From contig NZ_CP126238.1 of assembly GCF_044792555.1 (NCBI RefSeq), forward strand, positions 558,001-622,000: 64,000 bases of DNA, read 5' to 3'. The DNA comes from Alicycliphilus denitrificans_A. GTDB taxonomy: Bacteria; Pseudomonadota; Gammaproteobacteria; Burkholderiales; Burkholderiaceae_C. Made by a program: the position numbers and the translations under genes. Positions 53,601-61,027 of this stretch are shown in pieces; the stretch's first letter is position 1, and every line of letters begins with the position of its first letter. The notes below the pieces were generated by a model that saw only the letters and a program-made list of their open reading frames with translations, had not been told where the DNA came from and ran no database searches.

Positions 53601-54179
53601 CCGGTCCAACCACAGCGCTTCAAACGCCTGGGCATCCGTATCCGTCTCGGCGCAGGCGGCGAGCCGCTGCAGCCAGCCGGCATCGTCGTCCTGCCCGACA
53701 AACGCTTGGAACAGCCGCACCGACACCCATTCGTGCCGGTAGTGGTTGCGCTCGCGCAGGCCGGTTTTATTGAGCCTGTCCTGAAACGCCTGCGTGGCCT
53801 TTCCCAGGTCGTGCAGCAGGGCCGCCAAGGCGGCCAGTGCGCTTATCAGCGGCAGGTGGTGCCAGGCGTTTTCGTCACCGGCGCGCAGCACATTGCTGGC
53901 CGTGGTGTTGGTAGGCACGGCGCCCTGGTCGTTGAACTGGCTGGCGTCGCCCACCACCCACAGCAGCTCACTGTGATCCTTGGCCCGTATCCAGTGGCAG
54001 GCCACGGCGGTATTCTTGCGCGCGGTCTGGCGCAGCAGTTTGCGCACTGTGTCCAGCCCCGCCTGGGTGATGGGGGTTTGCCAGGTGCGCACGCCGCGCC
54101 GCTCGGCAAACTGGTCGAGGATGCGGCGGGTTTCTGCCAGCGCACGCTTGGTGCACTGGGCCACAAACAGTACGTTCAT
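50664..54179 (-). CDS. cas3: Cas2-Cas3 fusion nuclease-helicase (type I-F)
   Basis: The 1,171-residue protein combines an N-terminal Cas2 domain (about residues 1-95), an HD nuclease domain (HDLGKATQAFQDRL near 143 and HEWVS) and a superfamily 2 helicase. Helicase motifs are STGCGKTLGNARVM (Walker A), DLVLDEPDDFD (DEAD-type), SSATLPPAL and the late QLAGRVRRHR. It degrades targets marked by Cascade and joins Cas1 in spacer capture. A dispersed repeat copy is translated in frame around 52988-53036 and adds about 15 residues before QTLDEHLLGV. All catalytic motifs seem intact. Confidence 0.95.
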   Translation of the reverse strand: MNVLFVAQCTKRALAETRRILDQFAERRGVRTWQTPITQAGLDTVRKLLRQTARKNTAVACHWIRAKDHSELLWVVGDASQFNDQGAVPTNTTASNVLRAGDENAWHHLPLISALAALAALLHDLGKATQAFQDRLNKTGLRERNHYRHEWVSVRLFQAFVGQDDDAGWLQRLAACAETDTDAQAFEALWLDRRLLRDGLDEPRAKSALPFAALSHAPLAQALAWLVFTHHRLPCLPVEQPNGSDDADVEEGRITYRRFGARPGFLNAGVLDDVLLRISADWNEPRERADHATVQAHWRFPHGLPVTTPAWRKQAARYARKLLELSQVHSQRSVLHDPFAMHVARLCLMLADHHYSSITDEARRAPYRNAAYPLYANTRSVHYQNDSFLRLMEKRQSPLFNQTLDEHLLGVQAHATLVARSLPSLTHSLPALKNHKPLKKRSADPRFAWQDKAADLAASVRARAAQQGAFIVNMASTGCGKTLGNARVMNALADPATGMRCAFAMGLRTLTLQTGRVFQNDLQLNDEQLAIQVGGAASRALFEYWEQQAEATGSASSQALLDEVGTVLYEGNDQHPLLQRLTDDAKARALIAAPLLVCTVDHLTPATESLRGGRQIAPMLRLLTSDLVLDEPDDFDMADLPALTRLVHWAGLLGSRVLLSSATLPPALVEGLFLAYHAGRAVYQRHRSERPGESVNVCCLWIDEFHQATQDCADGAVFREAHSQYVRKRVAKLKQAEVRRIAHIATLPDTWHGMQEAERRKDFARLVLAQAWQLHQQPHNHSQDASGKRVSLGLIRMANIAPLYDVALAIYAADALPPALQGTVRIHLCVYHSQFPLLLRSAIEQQLDTLLNRRGAKDGHDPALHRPALRALIDAHTEPHHLFIVLGSPVTEVGRDHDYDWAVVEPSSMRSLIQLAGRVRRHRAGVVGGVNMAVLDSNLRHYKKPGKPAYEKPGFETAHAPFQLKSHHLHDLLAREVGEAAAWPVDAQPRIALPADKLVPSRRWTDLEHARMHDSLLPKPQGTATPTHAACLQWHEPQPDTPRSLWLTGLLPQFQRFRYEPQQRDDVALLPDEEEETLQLHRVQDGERRYEKLYVPIHQSLCHPVSAAQLASPSVSPWPQVSLMEELAALAQAQGLSLEHCAERYATASLPQCQAGWRWHEQLGFNKKEAS
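52988..53036. repeat. Dispersed palindromic repeat, copy 7 (inside cas2-3)
   Basis: GGC, GGCGCTT, CATCAAGCGC and ACTATCGTTTTGATAGT follow the family layout. It encodes about FLRLMEKRQSPL in frame, between YANTRSVHY and QTLDEHLLGV, where other I-F Cas3 proteins are shorter. Confidence 0.6.
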
Positions 54180-55180
54180 TCGCCGGGCTCCTGGGAAGGA
54201 GCCTGCGCCCCGGCCAGCTGTGCGGTGGTGGCGGCGATGAGCTTGAGCGTATCGATGATGAAATCGAGCGACTCACTGCGCGTGAGGGCCTCTATGCACT
54301 GACGGCGGAACTGCTGCTCATCGTCGCCGCGCATGGCCGACAGAAAGGCTTGCGGCAGGATGGCGGCATCCTTGACCAGATCGGCCGCGTCGAACACCAG
54401 CCCGCCGCGCCGTGTCTTGCCATGCAAAACCGCCAGGCCATGCGGCAGGCCCAGCACCCAGGTGGCCGTGGCGCCCAGGCCGTAGGCCAGGTAGTTGCCA
54501 TGGTCGAGAAAGCGGTTGGCGGCGTCGGTGCCCGTGCCGCGCTTGGCGCGGGCAAACTCACCATAGCCTACGGCTTCGACGGCAAGCTTGAACAGGGCCT
54601 TGGTCAGCTGTGCTTCATTGGTCAGCAGCGCGGTCACATCGGGGGCAGTGGCAATGCGTGGCGTGAACTGTTGCACCAAAGTCTGCAAGCGTGCCAGATC
54701 CACGGTGAAACCCGCTTCACGCAAAGCACCTGCGTTCCACTCTGTCTGCAAGCGCTGCAGCCGCCAGGCCTGCAGTTGTTTGGCAGCATGCAGCCGCAGA
54801 GCGTCGTCAAACCAGAACTGCACCCAGGCCTGCAGATACTGGGTGGGCCGGTACTCGCTTTGCGGAGATAGCCAGGCCACCTCCACATCCACCTCATTGG
54901 CGGCAAACAGCGGTGTGCCGCCGCCCCCGCAAAAACCCACCAACACGCCCGCCTTGGCCAGCTCGCGCATGGCCGCCTGGGTGATGGAGGTACCGGTGCC
55001 CAGCAGGATGCTGGTGGTGTTAGCGATCGGGATATTCCAGTACAGGCTTTTCTTGCCTGCGTCGGTCACGTACTCGACGCGGCCGCCGTTGACGAGCAGG
55101 CGGCAGTGCTCCAGATAGTAGATGTTGGCCCGCTTGGAGTGCAGGATGGCTTTGAGGTCGCTGGCGTGGATGTCTTCCAT
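54176..55180 (-). CDS. cas1: CRISPR integrase Cas1 (type I-F)
   Basis: The 334-residue protein matches Cas1f. It begins MEDIHASDLKAILHSKRANI, has the VLVGFCGGGGTPLFAANE segment and the helical catalytic domain with KLAVEAVGYGEFARAKRGTG and NYLAYGLGATATWVLG. It inserts new spacers at the leader together with the Cas2 domain. It overlaps cas2-3 by 4 nt. Only 35 nt separate it from the upstream D-threonine-aldolase-like gene, leaving little room for its own promoter. Confidence 0.95.
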   Translation of the reverse strand: MEDIHASDLKAILHSKRANIYYLEHCRLLVNGGRVEYVTDAGKKSLYWNIPIANTTSILLGTGTSITQAAMRELAKAGVLVGFCGGGGTPLFAANEVDVEVAWLSPQSEYRPTQYLQAWVQFWFDDALRLHAAKQLQAWRLQRLQTEWNAGALREAGFTVDLARLQTLVQQFTPRIATAPDVTALLTNEAQLTKALFKLAVEAVGYGEFARAKRGTGTDAANRFLDHGNYLAYGLGATATWVLGLPHGLAVLHGKTRRGGLVFDAADLVKDAAILPQAFLSAMRGDDEQQFRRQCIEALTRSESLDFIIDTLKLIAATTAQLAGAQAPSQEPGE

Positions 55181-55215
55181 TGGGGCGCAGTGTGCCCACA
55201 TGCCTTGCTTGGTGC

Positions 55216-56376
55216 TTACGTCACCGCCCCACGCGCATCCACCCTGATGAGGCGCTCCACCACCCCATGCTCCAGTCCGCCGCGCACGCCTATCAGGTGA
55301 TCGTGCAGGTTCACCGTGGGGTCGCAGTGGCCGGGGATGAGCCATAGCATGTCGCCCAGCGCGGGCAGCCGGGTCTCGGGGCCTTCGGCGTGCAGGATGC
55401 CGTGCTCGTCGCCGCCGTTGGCGTAGCGCAGCGCGCGTCCGGGCGGCAGGCCGTGCACCAGCGGCAGGCCGCTGTCGATGGCGTGGCTTTTGTGGCCGGC
55501 GTCGCAGACGGCGTGGTTGGCGCGCACCGAGATGACCTGGGTCTTGATGAGCAGCGCGTGCTCGAAGGCGGGCTGGGCCGCGTCGCGTTCGTTGGCGGCG
55601 TAGTCCGCGTCCATGAACAGGAAGGAGCCGGCCTGCAGCTCGCCATACACGCCGCTCGTGGCCTCGTGCACCATGGTGCCTGTGCCCGCGCCCGTGATCA
55701 GCGGCACGGGCAGGCCGGTGGCCTCGATTGATGCGCGCGTGGCGGAGGCCGCCTGTACCGCGTGGGCTATGGCGGCACGCCGCTCGGCCACGCTGCGCAG
55801 GTGCTGGGCGCTGCCCTGGTAGGCGTGCAGGCCGGCAAATTTCAGGCGCGGGTGGGCGGCGATGGCCAGCGCCAGGGCGACGGCCTCGGGGCCGGGCGCT
55901 GCGCCGCAGCGGCCCTGGCCCACGTCGATTTCGACGAGGACATCGATGCCCGCATCGCTGCCGGCGGCGCCCATGGCATCGGCCAGGCGGGTGATGCCCT
56001 CCAGGCTGTCCACGACCAGGCCCAAGCGACCGCCGCGTGCGGCCAGCTCGGCTGCCAGTTGCGCCACGCGCAGCAGCTTGTGCGGCGCGATGACCTCGTT
56101 GCTGATGAGCAGGTTGCGTACGCCGCCGGTGGCAAGGGCCTCGGCCTCGGAGGTTTTCTGCACGCAGTGGCCGCAGGCGCCGGCCTGTTCCAGCAGCAGG
56201 GCGATGGCGGCGCTCTTGTGCATCTTGGCGTGCGGGCGCCAGCGCATCTGGTGCCGGCGTGCGAAGTCGGCCATGCGGGCGATGTTGCGCTCCATGGCGT
56301 CCAGGTCGATGCAGGCGGCAGGGGTGTCTATGCACGCCACGCCCTGCCCGATGAGTGCATCAGGAGTGGATCTCAT
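55216..56376 (-). CDS. D-threonine aldolase-like PLP enzyme (DSD1 family)
   Basis: The 386-residue protein has the alanine-racemase-type PLP barrel with RWRPHAKMHKSAAIALLLEQ near the N-terminus (lysine for PLP) and the C-terminal metal region HGLPPGRALRYANGGDEHG plus LWLIPGHCDPTVNLHD. Enzymes of this family cleave D-threonine or dehydrate D-serine. It overlaps the histidine phosphatase gene by 17 nt and runs 35 nt into cas1, so cas expression may depend on this operon. Confidence 0.87.
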   Translation of the reverse strand: MRSTPDALIGQGVACIDTPAACIDLDAMERNIARMADFARRHQMRWRPHAKMHKSAAIALLLEQAGACGHCVQKTSEAEALATGGVRNLLISNEVIAPHKLLRVAQLAAELAARGGRLGLVVDSLEGITRLADAMGAAGSDAGIDVLVEIDVGQGRCGAAPGPEAVALALAIAAHPRLKFAGLHAYQGSAQHLRSVAERRAAIAHAVQAASATRASIEATGLPVPLITGAGTGTMVHEATSGVYGELQAGSFLFMDADYAANERDAAQPAFEHALLIKTQVISVRANHAVCDAGHKSHAIDSGLPLVHGLPPGRALRYANGGDEHGILHAEGPETRLPALGDMLWLIPGHCDPTVNLHDHLIGVRGGLEHGVVERLIRVDARGAVT

Positions 56377-57004
56377 CGCGGCTGCTGTGCTCCAGGTGCT
56401 GCGTATCGGCCCAGCCCACCAGCGTCAGGCCGTTGTCGCCCGTCCACAGCAGGCGGTTGATGGCGGCGTTGGTCAGCTGCCAGGTGCGCGGCGCCTGCAG
56501 GTCCAGGCGCGTGGCCAGGCGGTAGAGCACGTCCATCACGCCGCCATGGGCCACCAGCACGATCTGCTGGCCGCGGTGGCGTGCGGCGATCTCGTCGACG
56601 GTGCAGGCGATGCGCTCGCGCAGCATGACGAGCGACTCGCCGCCGCCGTCGGGCACGAAGTGCGGGTCGCGCTTGCGCCAGCGCAGGGCCTGCTCGGGCG
56701 ACTCGTCTTCGATCTGGCGGAAGGTGCGGCCCTGGAAGCTGCCGAAGCTGCGCTCGCGCAGGCCGCGCGCCGGGCTCAGGGGCGCGCCCGTGGTGCTGGA
56801 CACGGCCTGGGCCGTGGCATAGGCGCGCTGCAGGTCGCTGCTGTAGATCGCGGCCACGGGCTCGTCGGCCAGGGCCTGGCCCAGCCGGCGCGCCTGCCAC
56901 AGGCCGGTGTCGTTGAGCGGTATGTCCAGATGGCCCTGGATACGCGTGTCCACGTTCCAGGCGGTCTCGCCGTGGCGCACGGCGATGATGCGGGTGGCTT
57001 GCAT
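56360..57004 (-). CDS. Histidine phosphatase family protein
   Basis: The 214-residue protein opens MQATRIIAVRHGETAWNVDT, with the catalytic RHG motif, and continues to VAHGGVMDVLYRLA with the second histidine. It belongs to the phosphoglycerate-mutase/acid phosphatase clan; which substrate it uses (for example phosphoglycerate or a nucleotide intermediate) is unclear. It precedes the PLP enzyme with a 17-nt overlap and follows the DUF2501 gene. Confidence 0.85.
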   Translation of the reverse strand: MQATRIIAVRHGETAWNVDTRIQGHLDIPLNDTGLWQARRLGQALADEPVAAIYSSDLQRAYATAQAVSSTTGAPLSPARGLRERSFGSFQGRTFRQIEDESPEQALRWRKRDPHFVPDGGGESLVMLRERIACTVDEIAARHRGQQIVLVAHGGVMDVLYRLATRLDLQAPRTWQLTNAAINRLLWTGDNGLTLVGWADTQHLEHSSRDEIHS

Positions 57005-57006
57005 GG

Positions 57007-57468
57007 TTAGAGTAGGGACTTGGCGTTGTCGAGCACGTAGTCGCAGGCCTTTTCCTTGAGGTCGCCCTTGACCTTGTCGAGGTTGAAGCTCTTGCCGCCC
57101 GAGCCCGTCACCATGCCCGACAGGCCGCTCAAGTAGCCTTCGTCCTTGGGCTCTTCCTTCTGGCCCAGGCCCATCTTGCCGAGCAGCTGGCTCTTGACCT
57201 GTGCTGCCTTGTCGGCGTTCAGGTAGTTGTTCTTCATGCAGTAGGTGATCACGCCGGCGGCGTTGCTGGGCGTGGCCGAGCCGGTCAGGCCCATGGCGGA
57301 CAGGGCGGACATGTCGGCGCCGCCGCCCAGCGCGCCGCCCAGGGCCGACGCACCACCGCCCGTGCCCAGCTTGCCGCTCAGGGCGTCGCCCAGGCCGGCC
57401 GCCTGCGCGCTCAGGCCTAGACCGCACAGGCCGGCCAGCAATAGGGCCGAGAGGGGGAGGTTCTTCAT
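57007..57468 (-). CDS. DUF2501 secreted protein
   Basis: The 153-residue protein has a signal peptide cleaved near AQAAG, a Gly/Ala-rich stretch (SGKLGTGGGASALGGALGGG) and a C-terminal DUF2501 domain with ITYCMKNNYLNADKAAQVKS and the paired cysteines. It is related to E. coli YjjA. It is probably periplasmic, with no known activity. GGAAGG precedes the ATG at 57468; a longer upstream frame is unlikely. It is 2 nt before the histidine phosphatase start. Confidence 0.8.
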   Translation of the reverse strand: MKNLPLSALLLAGLCGLGLSAQAAGLGDALSGKLGTGGGASALGGALGGGADMSALSAMGLTGSATPSNAAGVITYCMKNNYLNADKAAQVKSQLLGKMGLGQKEEPKDEGYLSGLSGMVTGSGGKSFNLDKVKGDLKEKACDYVLDNAKSLL

Positions 57469-57564
57469 GGTGATTCCTTCCAGCAGGGTGTTGTGCGCCC
57501 CGCAAGGGGGGGCAGAAAAACACCTTATCACGGCATGGCGCACGTGACTGTTCAGGTTTGCAAA

Positions 57565-58212
57565 CTACCGGGTGGGCGCTGCCGCGGGCTGCGGCTGCGC
57601 CGTGGCGGGCAGCATTTCCGTGCGCACGGTGCGCTGGCCCCGCGGCGGCTGCGGAAAGCCGGTGAGCGCCTGATCGAACAGCACGCCGTAGATGGCAGGG
57701 TCGCGCGTCCATACGTCCTCGTACACGGCCGAGGTTTCATACACCACCTGTCCGCTGGCGGCGTCGCGCAGCATCAGGCTGACTTTGCGGTGGTAGAGCG
57801 TGGGCGGGGCGTCCATCATCCAGCTCGCGCTCATGCCCCAGCGCCCGCCGTAGCCCAGGCCCCAGCCCCAGCGGCCGTAGAACGGGTCGGGCCCGTAGTA
57901 GGGCCAGTTGCGCGGCGCGGCATAGCCGCCCTCGGCGCCCAGCAGTGCGATCAGGCGCGGCTGGGTGTCGTCGCGGCGCAGGCCGACGCGGGCCAGCGCG
58001 GCCTCGGCCTGCGCCTCGATGGCGGCATAGGCGGCCGCATGGGCCTGTTGCGAGGGCAGGCGCTCGAAGCGGTAGGTGGGCGGGCTGGGCAGCGCGGTGA
58101 GGCTGGAGTAGCTGCTGACATCGCTCTCCACCAGGCGCGGGCCGGCGCAGCCTGCCAGCAGTGCGGCCGCGGCGCACAGAATCAGGGCATGAACGTGGCG
58201 CATGGATGCCAT
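57565..58212 (-). CDS. DUF4136 lipoprotein
   Basis: The 215-residue protein has a signal peptide with lipobox LAGC (cysteine near residue 22) and a DUF4136 fold with the YRFERLPSQQAHAAAYAAIE start. A Gly/Trp/Tyr-rich loop (GRWGWGLGYGGRWGM) is notable. AAGGAG sits 8 nt before the ATG at 58212; a start at 58203 is also possible. The role is unknown. Confidence 0.82.
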   Translation of the reverse strand: MASMRHVHALILCAAAALLAGCAGPRLVESDVSSYSSLTALPSPPTYRFERLPSQQAHAAAYAAIEAQAEAALARVGLRRDDTQPRLIALLGAEGGYAAPRNWPYYGPDPFYGRWGWGLGYGGRWGMSASWMMDAPPTLYHRKVSLMLRDAASGQVVYETSAVYEDVWTRDPAIYGVLFDQALTGFPQPPRGQRTVRTEMLPATAQPQPAAAPTR

Positions 58213-58231
58213 GGCGGAGTCTCCTTGAAGC

Positions 58232-58397
58232 CTAGTGCAGTGTTCGACGCTATCTGGAACATAAAACCGCGTCTTTTCGGCCTGAGCGGCGTTGCAAATC
58301 CTCGCGATAGCTACGGTTATCGCTGTGGTTTGCGCCTTGCTCAGACCAAAAATCCATCGGTTTTATTTGTTCCATCAAGCATCAAACACTGCACTAG
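58232..58397. repeat. 166-bp near-perfect hairpin element B
   Basis: The outer 13-bp arms CTAGTGCAGTGTT and AACACTGCACTAG are perfect. Inner arms GGAACATAAAACCG and CGGTTTTATTTGTTCC pair with a small bulge, then TTTTCGGCCTGAGC with GCTCAGACCAAAA. The centre CGTTGCAAATCCTCGCGATAG is the same core as in element A. It lies between two leftward genes. Confidence 0.85.
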
Positions 58398-58420
58398 TGC
58401 CCGCAATGGTACGGCGTGGC

Positions 58421-59353
58421 TCAGCCGATCTGCACCACCTGCATGCCTGGCAGTGACGGCGCCATGGGGAATTCCTCATGGTCGAAGGCCGTGTCGCCGT
58501 CGGGGTCGGCAATGCCCGTGGCCCGGGCGTTCCTGAAGTCGTGCAGTCTGGGGTCCATCAGGTGCGTGGTGACGACATGGCCCATGGCGCGCAGCATGCT
58601 CTCGATGCGGCCGGGGAATTTCTTGTCCCACTCGCGCATCATTTCATTCACGGCGACGCGCTGCAGGCCGTCCTGGCTGCCGCACAGGTTGCAGGGAATG
58701 ATGGGGAACTGCTGGTACTGCGCCCAGCGCGCCGTGTCCTTCTCGGGCACGTAGCACAGTGGGCGGATCACCACATGCTTGCCGTCGTCGCTGACCAGCT
58801 TCGGGGGCATGCCCTTCATGCGGCCGCCGTAGAACAGGTTCAGCAGCAGCGTGGCGACGATGTCGTCGCGGTGGTGGCCCAGGGCCAGCTTGGTGCACTT
58901 GAGTTCATCGGCCACCTTGTAGAGGATGGCGCGGCGCAGGCGGCTGCACAGGCTGCAGGTGGTCTTGCCCTCGGGCACGACGCGCTTGACGACGCTGTAG
59001 GTGTCCTGGTTCTCGATGTGGTATTCGATGCCTATGCTCTTGAAGTAGTCGGGCAGCACATGCTCGGGAAAGCCGGGCTGCTTCTGGTCCAGGTTCACGG
59101 CGACGATGTCGAACTTGACCGGGGCGCGCTTTTGCAGCTTGCGCAAGATGTCCAGCAGCGTGTAGCTGTCCTTGCCGCCGGACATGCAGACCATGATGCG
59201 GTCGCCCTCCTCGATCATGTTGAAGTCGGTGATGGCGCGGCCGACCTCGCGGCACAGGCGCTTTTCCAGCTTGACCTGCTCGCGCTCGATCTTGCGGTTG
59301 TCGGTGGCGGATTCTTCGACTGTCCAGTCGGGGGCATTCAAGGTTGCGTTCAT
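58421..59353 (-). CDS. ttcA: tRNA 2-thiocytidine biosynthesis protein TtcA
   Basis: The 310-residue protein matches TtcA, which thiolates C32 of some tRNAs using an iron-sulfur cluster. The PP-loop reads VCMSGGKDSYTLLDIL and the cluster cysteines are in TCSLCSRLRR and PCNLCGSQD. The start at 59353 (MNATLNAPDW) is preferred over an ATG at 59407 that overlaps the upstream folB gene. It lies 7 nt downstream of that gene. Confidence 0.94.
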   Translation of the reverse strand: MNATLNAPDWTVEESATDNRKIEREQVKLEKRLCREVGRAITDFNMIEEGDRIMVCMSGGKDSYTLLDILRKLQKRAPVKFDIVAVNLDQKQPGFPEHVLPDYFKSIGIEYHIENQDTYSVVKRVVPEGKTTCSLCSRLRRAILYKVADELKCTKLALGHHRDDIVATLLLNLFYGGRMKGMPPKLVSDDGKHVVIRPLCYVPEKDTARWAQYQQFPIIPCNLCGSQDGLQRVAVNEMMREWDKKFPGRIESMLRAMGHVVTTHLMDPRLHDFRNARATGIADPDGDTAFDHEEFPMAPSLPGMQVVQIG

Positions 59354-59360
59354 GGGTTTG

Positions 59361-59753
59361 TTACCACTGTCCGGTTTCGACGCGAATGGCGACTTCGCAG
59401 TCATCAAAAATTTCCAGCTTGGCGATCTTCACGCGCACGCCCTGCACGCCGGGCAGCTGCAGCAGCCGCTGCGCCAGCTTGCCGATCAGGCTTTCCAGCA
59501 GGTTCACATGCTCGGCCGTGCACTCGTCGATGATGATCTGGCGCACCTTGCGGTAGTCCAGCACATGGCGGATGTCGTCGTCGCGTGGCGCCAGGGGCTG
59601 GGGGCCGAGGTTGAGCTCGGCGTCCACCTGGATCGGCTGCGGCGCGGCCTTCTCGTGGTCGAGGATGCCCAGGTTGGCGTCAAAGCGCAGGCCGGTGAGC
59701 GTGAGCGCCTGTTGGCCTTCGCCGGGTCGCGAATGATAAGAAGTTTCGGTCAC
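59361..59753 (-). CDS. folB: Dihydroneopterin aldolase paralogue 1
   Basis: The 130-residue protein has the T-fold of FolB: LTGLRFDANLGILDHEKAAP, the VLDYRKVRQIII segment and NLLESLIGKLAQRLLQLPGV, ending with EIFDDCEVAIRVETG. The start is a GTG at 59753, 4 nt after the stop of the second FolB. Family enzymes convert dihydroneopterin to hydroxymethyl-dihydropterin in folate synthesis, but a second paralogue may have another pterin substrate. It precedes ttcA. Confidence 0.8.
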   Translation of the reverse strand: MTETSYHSRPGEGQQALTLTGLRFDANLGILDHEKAAPQPIQVDAELNLGPQPLAPRDDDIRHVLDYRKVRQIIIDECTAEHVNLLESLIGKLAQRLLQLPGVQGVRVKIAKLEIFDDCEVAIRVETGQW

Positions 59754-59757
59754 GGCT

Positions 59758-60171
59758 TCACCAGGGCTTGATGCATACCCGCTCCACGCCAATGGATGCG
59801 CTGTCGGGGTAGATGTCGGGCTTGCGCGTGGCCACGCGCACGGCGTGCACCGCATCGCGCTGCAGCAGGGCCGCGGCAATGGCGTCGCACAGGGACTCCT
59901 GCAGCTCGTGGTGCTGGCTGCCGACTTCGCGCGCTATGGTGTCGCGGACGAAGTCGTAGTCCAGCGTCTCCGAGATATGGTCGCGGGCCGCGGGCGCTTG
60001 GATTAGCTTGACGCACAGATCCACGTCGAACCACATGCGCTGCGCCGCCTGGCGCTCGTGCGCGTGCACACCTATGCGTACGGGCACCTCGTGGCGGCGC
60101 AGGCTGAGTGCCCGGCAGTGCGTGGCCAGGCGCGCGTCCAGGGCGCCGAAGGCAAGCAAGATGGAGTTCAT
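59758..60171 (-). CDS. Dihydroneopterin aldolase paralogue 2
   Basis: The 137-residue protein is a second FolB-like T-fold protein: EVPVRIGVHAHERQAAQRMW, TLDYDFVRDTIAREVG, ESLCDAIAAALLQ and ASIGVERVCIK. It overlaps the SDR gene by 4 nt and is followed 4 nt later by folB paralogue 1. The two differ widely in sequence, so they are probably specialised, one for folate and one for another pterin such as monapterin. Confidence 0.8.
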   Translation of the reverse strand: MNSILLAFGALDARLATHCRALSLRRHEVPVRIGVHAHERQAAQRMWFDVDLCVKLIQAPAARDHISETLDYDFVRDTIAREVGSQHHELQESLCDAIAAALLQRDAVHAVRVATRKPDIYPDSASIGVERVCIKPW

Positions 60172-60962
60172 GGGCGCGGATTGTCCGCTATGGCAAACAT
60201 CACATCCCGCTCCAACGGCACCAGATGCTGGCCGTTGTCGGCGCGCAGCGTGCAGCCGTTCAGGCTGGCGTTGCCGGCGATGAACAGGGCGCAGCGCGCC
60301 ACGTCGGCCGGCGCTATCGGCTGGCGCAGCAGGTTCACTTGGGCCGCGCGCTCGAAGTTGTCCTGGGTCTGCGGGCCGCTCAGGTAGATCAGCCCCGGCG
60401 ACAGTCCGCACACGCGCACATGGGGCGCCAGAGCCTGGGCCTGCAGCTGCACGCTGCGCTCCAGCGCCAGCTTGCTCACGGTGTAGGAGAAGTAATCGGG
60501 GTTCAGGTTGTGCACCTTCTGGTCCAGCACATGCACCACGCTGTAGGCGCCCGTGGAGGGGCGCCCCTGGGCGCACAGCCAGGCGTGCAGCGCGTTGGCC
60601 AGCAGCAGGGGGGTGGCGGTGTTGGTCAGGAAATGGCGCAGCAGCGCCTGGGCGCTGGCCGTGCGCGCGTCGTCGGCCTCGAAGATCGAGGCGTTGTTGA
60701 CGATGCAGCGCGGTGCTGTGCCCGTGAGCGCCACGCATTGCGCGAGCAGCTGCGTGCCGGCCTCGGGCTGGGCCAGGTCGGCCTGCACCAGCAGGCAGTC
60801 GCGCCCCAGAGCCTGCACGTCCGCCTGGGTGGCCTGGGCGCCGGCCAGCGAGGCGCGGTAGTGGCACAGCACGTTCCAGCCCGCCGCGGCAAAGGCCAGG
60901 CAGATCTCGCGCCCCAGGCGGTGGGCTGCGCCGGTGACCAGCACCCAGTCCGTGTTGTTCAT
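60168..60962 (-). CDS. SDR-family pteridine reductase-like protein
   Basis: The 264-residue protein is a short-chain dehydrogenase with the NAD(P) site VLVTGAAHRLGREICLAFA, NNAS, and the catalytic YFSYTVSKLALE. The position ahead of two FolB genes suggests a role like FolM/dihydromonapterin reductase in pterin metabolism. The start at 60962 is chosen because the fold begins there. It is divergent from the methyltransferase gene. Confidence 0.8.
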   Translation of the reverse strand: MNNTDWVLVTGAAHRLGREICLAFAAAGWNVLCHYRASLAGAQATQADVQALGRDCLLVQADLAQPEAGTQLLAQCVALTGTAPRCIVNNASIFEADDARTASAQALLRHFLTNTATPLLLANALHAWLCAQGRPSTGAYSVVHVLDQKVHNLNPDYFSYTVSKLALERSVQLQAQALAPHVRVCGLSPGLIYLSGPQTQDNFERAAQVNLLRQPIAPADVARCALFIAGNASLNGCTLRADNGQHLVPLERDVMFAIADNPRP

Positions 60963-61027
60963 GCGGTGGTTCCTCAAGTGGCTGAGAAATACAATGCCCG
61001 CCACTTTGGCGCGCAAAGCCACGAATT

